Of a stretch of DNA of 64,000 bases, positions 59,381-64,000 are shown piece after piece. The notes beneath the pieces are model-generated. The model was given only the letters and a program-made list of their open reading frames with translations, was not told the DNA's origin and searched no databases. This DNA is from Corylus avellana (Eukaryota; Streptophyta; Magnoliopsida; Fagales; Betulaceae), in contig NC_081541.1 of assembly GCF_901000735.1 (NCBI RefSeq), positions 26,748,258-26,812,257 of the forward strand. Reading direction: 5' to 3'. The position numbers were made by a program, and so were the translations under genes. The first letter of the stretch is position 1; every line of letters starts with the position of its first letter.

Positions 59381-60963
59381 ATGGATCAAGCCGAGAGTGA
59401 AGTCAGTGAAGTAATCGACGCAGGAACAGGAACCAAGAATCCAATGTGCAAACGTGGGAGGACATCACGCATCTTAACAGCATTCACGCTACTGAATTTC
59501 GGTAAAAGGTTTTATACATGTGCAAATTACGTGGTAAGATTTATTTTGGCATTTTTATTCTGTTGGGGATGGTTACGGTTTTTAGCTGTGTATTTGGTGC
59601 AATTTTTTTGCTTAGCCGAAAATGTGAGCGAAGTATTTTGTTGAAATTTGTTTGGTTTGGTTGGCTAGGTATTTGAGCTGGGAATTTGGTAAATTTTTTT
59701 TGCTTGGCTGAGTATTTGATTTATGAAATTGGTGAGATTTTTTTGCTTCGCTGGGTATTTAAGCTAGGAATTTGCTGAAATTTGTTTGGTTTGGTTGGTT
59801 GGGTATTTGAGCTGGGAATTTGGTGAAATTTTTTTGCTTGGCTGGGTAAATGAGCTGGGTATTTGCTGAAATTTTTGTTGGTTGGCTGGGTAAATGAGCT
59901 GGGTATTTGCTGAAATTTGTTTGGTTGGCTGGGTAAATGAGCTGGAAATTTGCTGAAATTTGTTTGGTTGGCTGGGTAAATGAGTTGGGTATTTGCTGAA
60001 ATTTTTGTTGTTTGGCTGGGTAAATGAGCCGGGTATTTGCTGAAATTTGTTTGGTTGGCTGGGTAAATGTGCTGGAAATTTGCTGAAATTTTTTTGGTTG
60101 GCTAGGTAAATGAACTGGGTATTTGCTAAAATTTTTGTTGGTTGGCTGGGTAAATGAGTTGGGTATTTGCTGAAATTTGTTTGGTTGGTTGGGTAAATGA
60201 GCTAAAAATTTGCTAAAATTTTTTTGGTTGGCTGGGTAAATGAGCTGGGTATTTGCTGAAATTTTTTTGCCTGGCTGGGTATTTAAGCTGGAAATTTGCT
60301 GAATTTTTTACGATTGGCTGGGTATTTGATTAATGAAATTGGTTGTGATATATTTTGATTTATTTTGAGGTTTAGTTTGTGATATATTTTGATTGAAGCT
60401 AGTTGAGTATGGTTTAAGGTTTAGTTTGTTCATGAAATTGGTTGTGATATATTTTGATTCATTTTGAAACCCTAGGAAGGATTTGGAATGAAATATTTTT
60501 GGTTGACGTCAGATACACTATTTTTGTCCAAAAATAGTGTTGGTAGCTTATGATACATAATAGTTGTGTGAGAGATATTATTTTATATTGATCTGATTGT
60601 GTAGAATGTTGACAACCGTGGATGTTGGTTTTTCAAATGGGTAGATATGGATATTTGTCAACATGGTAAGCGAGTGGTTTAAAACTGTTTGAGTGGCACG
60701 AGAATTTGAAGACTGAACGTGCATAGATTGGAACAACAATCTCGAATGAAATTTTGAAATGCAAGATTGAAGTTGCTGAATATAAGGCCAAAATGGAGGT
60801 TGCGTCTGTTAATTTTGAAATGCAATTACAAGCGTAGAAGAACAAATTTCATGCAAAGGAGATGAAGTACCGGTTTGCCTTAGCATGTTCATTTATCCTC
60901 CTTGCTGTATTGATGTTTTATCCCGTGTCTAATAGATATTCCTCAAGGTTGATGTTGTCCTGA
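59381..60963 (+). pseudogene. GRF-type zinc-finger gene of element D, probably decayed
   Basis: Exon 1 is 59381-59533 (MDQAESEVSEV, then MCKRGRT with the second finger Cys replaced by Arg, then NFGKRFYTCANYV). A 1.07-kb intron filled with a minisatellite follows, and exon 2 starts at 60605 (NVDNRGCWFFKWVDMDICQ). In exon 2 a stop follows KRVV and a frame change is needed to reach FEWHENLKTERA. The helix (EILKCKIEVAEYKAKMEV) and hydrophobic tail with SSRLMLS end near 60963 remain recognisable. The layout is the same as in elements B and C. Confidence 0.7.
59650..60325 (+). repeat. Minisatellite of about 43 bp in the GRF intron of element D
   Basis: About 15 units of TTGGTTGGCTGGGTAAATGA, then GCTGGGTATTTGCTGAAATT, with small changes. 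Neighbouring units alternate GGGTATTTG and GGAAATTTG, giving a partial higher-order pattern. Confidence 0.9.
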
Positions 60964-61499
60964 GCATGTAATGAAATGTGTAATGCAAACCGTATGATGT
61001 AATGTATTTTGTTGTTTTGTTGTCGACTTTTTTTGCGTGGGACAAGTAATTTACATAGTCTTATTTTGTGCGATACAAGTAATTTACCTACCGTTGTTGT
61101 ATAAGAAAAATAATTGACCTACTATATTGTGTAACACTTGTAAAATATTGTAATACTTATAAAATTTTTTTGTAAAATGTTAACATCCAAAATAATTACC
61201 ATCCAAGAATCCACCACATTGGCAAACAGCATGAACACCAAATATTACAACATGTATGCATGTCAGAAAATAATTACATAACATTCATTAACCTATCTTC
61301 ATGTCACAAAATAATTACATAAGATTCATTACCCTATCTTTATATCACAAAATAATTACATAACATACATTAATAATATTAGAAAGCCACCACATTGGCT
61401 AATATTGTGAAGACAAAATATTAGAATTTCATCTGTCTGGCTTCATGTTACAAAATAATTACATTCATTAACTCACAACCTACATCCAACTCAGAAACA
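60964..61499. other. Non-coding spacer between the convergent genes of element D
   Basis: AT-rich, with repeated ACAAAATAATTACATAA units near 61270-61375. No gene was seen. Confidence 0.5.
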
Positions 61500-61975
61500 T
61501 TCATGGTTGCCATATTTTTTGCTTTCCTTTCCCCTTTCCCTTGTCCCTTTTTGCATTTTGTGTACCTCTAGGTAGAATTGTTTCACTTGGGGCCACTTAG
61601 GATTTAGGTATGTCAAAATCAGGGGGGCCAACCCTAAACGTAATACCACCTGCCCGTGGAAGTCCCCAAGCACATAGTGTGGTCCACCTCCTAGAATTTT
61701 TGGGGGTCCAGTAGGCTCACCGTGATATCGATCACCAGCTTGCCCTTGCGGTTAGGGTCCCTAACACTACCAGCGTCTACCCTTAAATCACCAGCAGCTC
61801 TTGATCTTGTGGCTAACCCCAACAATTTCCTTCTGGTTCTAATTGCTGGACCTGCTTGTAGATTTTAAACAAAATAATATATTAGATAATAAATCCAAAA
61901 TCAGACACAACAAATTTTTTAATAACGCCTTTAATAAATTGAAAATCAGCACATATACTAAATAATAAGGCTTAC

Positions 61976-62465
61976 ATTGGATTGCCTATTACGAAGTTCA
62001 GTTGGGGCACGAGTTTAGGATGTGTGAAGCTGAGTTGGAGCAGTTGGTTGTGCATATGGTTGGGGAGTAGTATGAACAACCTACATATTTTTGAAAAAAG
62101 ATTATGTCACATGCACATTTTTGTTATCAGTACAAAATGAGACCCAACAACAGCTTCAATAATTTCACAAACAGCACATACACTAAATACTTCAATAATG
62201 AATTCACAATCGAAAATGAGACACAACAACAGCTTCAATAATTTCACAAACAGCACATACACTAAATACTTCAATAATGAATTCACAATCCAAAATGAGA
62301 CACAACAACAGCTTCAATAATTTCACAAACAACACATACACTAAATACTTCAAGCCTTACATTGGATTGGTTATTACAACGCTCAGGTGGGGCACGTCTT
62401 TGGGATGCGCGAAGTTGAGTTGGAGCAGTTGGTTGTGCACTTGGTTGGGGAGTAGTATGAACAAC
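61976..62465 (-). repeat. Duplicated 105-nt transposase exon
   Basis: Exon 62465-62361 (VVHTTPQPSAQPTAPTQL) recurs 385 bp downstream in the gene as 62080-61976, equally long and with the same GTAG and GTAAG borders. The second copy has an internal stop after HTS. Confidence 0.85.
62135..62354 (+). repeat. 79-bp tandem repeat, nearly three units
   Basis: AATGAGACACAACAACAGC recurs at spacing 79 (62137, 62216, 62295). The units are almost identical, which suggests recent expansion. They lie in the intron between the two copies of the duplicated exon. Confidence 0.9.
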
Positions 62466-64000
62466 CTACATATTTTTGAAAAAAGATCATGTCACATTTT
62501 GTTTTTACTATCAACTTAAAATCCAAACCTACAATAAACAAACATGACTTACATCATGGCTAGTACCAACATCGGTTGCTTGACCTCTTCTTTGCCTTTT
62601 TGTTCCAGTACTGGTTGATGTACCTCCCCTTTGTCTTTTGCTTCCACTTCCTGATGCGGCATTAGATGGCTCATCCAACTACAAAATAACATAAAAAATG
62701 ATTGCCCATGAATGACTAAAATTATGAAATAACCATTAGTACGACAATTTCACAAAGACCATAACAGGAGGGTATGCAGTTAAAAATTACCATATCAAGA
62801 TTCCAATCAATTCCTGTAGTGGATCTGTAGTATTCTCGTACTTGTTCTCTTCTATCATCTTGCCTCAGCCTTGTAGTGCATGTTCTCTTGTTGTGACCCC
62901 ATTTCTTACAGTGCCCACACTGGTTTTTGGTTCCCCCCCTCATGATGGTGTTTGAATTTTTTAGCTCCTCAGCCCCTCTCACTCTTACCTTCCTAGGTCT
63001 CCCAGGAGCTATCCTTGCTTTTTGTGGTTCGATAATCGGTTGATTGCTCCTAGGCCATTGCTCTTCACTGGGCACGGGATAGATGATGGGTTGATACGTC
63101 TTCAGGTACTTGTCTTTACTATAGTAGTCACTGAGATAATCTATTGGATTGCCACCATGGTATAAGATGGCTAATATGGCATGACTGCATGGTATCCCAG
63201 TGACGTCCCATTTCCTACACCCACATGTTCTGCCCTCCACACTGACTGCAACTCGTTTGCCCTCACATTCGACCTAAAAAATGCCATCATCGGCATATGT
63301 GCACCAACAATGACTAGCACCATCCTCTTCCTTCTCCAACTTGGCCATTATTTTTGGTCCTAAACTACCCTCCTCCATTGCAGCAATCAACTCCATTTTC
63401 CTTACATACCTCCTCATTAATTTATTCCTAATCCCTTCCAACATTGACATTATTGTCAATTGACGGTACTTCATGATCCATGAGTTGAAACACTCAGCAC
63501 AGTTGTTGTGTACCAGGTCAGACTTGGCCATGGTGTTGAACCATCCCCTACACCAAGTATTGGGATCAATCTTTGCCAAGTAATCATAAGCGGGCTCACT
63601 TACTTTCTTCATCTCTTCCATCACATAATGGAAATCTGTCTGGGTATAAGATGATGCATCAGTCCAAAGCATGTCCTTTAGCAATATCCCATTGTGACCG
63701 GCACTTCTGAAATTGGCATACAGGTGTCTCACACGTGTACGGTGCTCAGCTCTGGGACAAACCTGTTCGAGCCTTGGTACTAGGCCCTGCACATATGGTA
63801 AGATAAAATAGGTAAGACATTATTCATACAAGTAAGTTCAATGTTAGACATTATGCACACAAGTATGCTTACCTTTTGTCGATCAGATATAAAAGTCCAC
63901 CCTTGTGCTGGTGCTAGGCCAAGATCAGATGTAAGTGCCTCCAAGGACCAAGTCCAACTGTCCTTGGTCTCTGCTTCAACAACCGCAATGGACAGTGGAT

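Larger units (their letters stand above)
59039..64000. mobile_element. Mutator-like element D (partial, best preserved)
   Basis: The left part reads like the B and C ends (CTCTCACTTACATG, TTTCGTTCACTTTGGCC, paired CACGTGC at 59154 and 59164). It then has a GRF-finger gene on plus and a convergent MuDR-type transposase on minus. The element runs beyond the window, so its right end is unknown. Element identity rests on the gene pair and end style. Confidence 0.7.
61500..64000 (-). pseudogene. MuDR-type transposase of element D (C-terminal half, one in-frame stop)
   Basis: Minus-strand exons: 64000-63873 (partial; AETKDSWTW, then FISDRQK with an acidic catalytic position), 63786-62791, 62678-62553, 62465-62361, a duplicate exon 62080-61976, and a tail ending near 61500. 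The large exon has the core end with NCAECFNSW (likely catalytic Glu), then a SWIM zinc finger (CGCRKWDVTGIPCSH) and a CCHC knuckle (CGHCKKWGHNKRTC, intact). A TAG at 63276-63274, between core and SWIM finger, would end translation. The tail has a frameshift before GEPTGPPKI. Apart from these it is open. The N-terminal half lies outside the window. Confidence 0.8.

Noticed and set aside
59650..60325. CRISPR-like regular array
   Set aside because: The units are directly adjacent with no variable spacers, no cas genes are present and the DNA is plant nuclear; it is a minisatellite in an intron.

Overview
The window is nuclear DNA of a flowering plant, probably a woody eudicot. The evidence is GT-AG introns, an AT-rich and transposon-rich background, and plant gene families (berberine-bridge-like oxidase, HVA22-type protein, CPSF73-I, MADS box, tRNA-Arg). 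The species cannot be read from the sequence. Two assembly gaps occur, at 3867-3966 and 59016-59038.

Left third (1-24.4 kb). It starts with a dead CACTA transposase split by a MULE-type MITE. A cluster of LTR fragments follows (3.9-8.3 kb), with LTRs in opposite orientation and a TRIM-type LTR inside. The first intact gene is a two-exon FAD-linked oxidase (10437-12114, 533 aa). Next come TRIMs, degenerate GC-rich repeats, a 950-bp MULE with a 9-bp target-site duplication and an exon-like insert (14079-15028), tRNA-Arg(UCG) (17374-17447) and a solo LTR with a perfect 5-bp duplication (17567-18172). On the minus strand a five-exon gene (23320-20417) can be read as an HVA22/DP1 domain, a U1-type zinc finger and an RNase H-like domain in one 414-aa protein.

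Middle (24.4-44.7 kb plus 58.6-59.0 kb). A roughly 10-kb segment is tandemly duplicated. Each unit carries a truncated MADS-box first exon followed by a complete five-exon CPSF73-I gene, the pre-mRNA 3'-end endonuclease. The two 695-aa proteins differ at 18 positions. Several differences place the first copy further from the family consensus, and its 5' region has lost about 550 bp. Each unit acts as the empty site for insertions in the other: TRIM, hAT and foldback MITE in unit 1, and a 13.8-kb Mutator complex in unit 2.

Right third (44.7-64 kb). Mutator-like elements are nested. Outer element A (44747-58545) holds two related elements, B (about 45174-53771) and C (about 53788-58235). A fourth, D, starts after the second gap and runs off the end. 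B, C and D share a two-gene convergent layout: a plus-strand gene for a small GRF-zinc-finger, coiled-coil, membrane-tail protein, and a minus-strand MuDR-type transposase. B and C are clearly dead. B also carries a solo LTR in its transposase. D is the best preserved but has an in-frame stop in the transposase. The recurrent pairing of the GRF gene with this transposase is the most system-like observation here.
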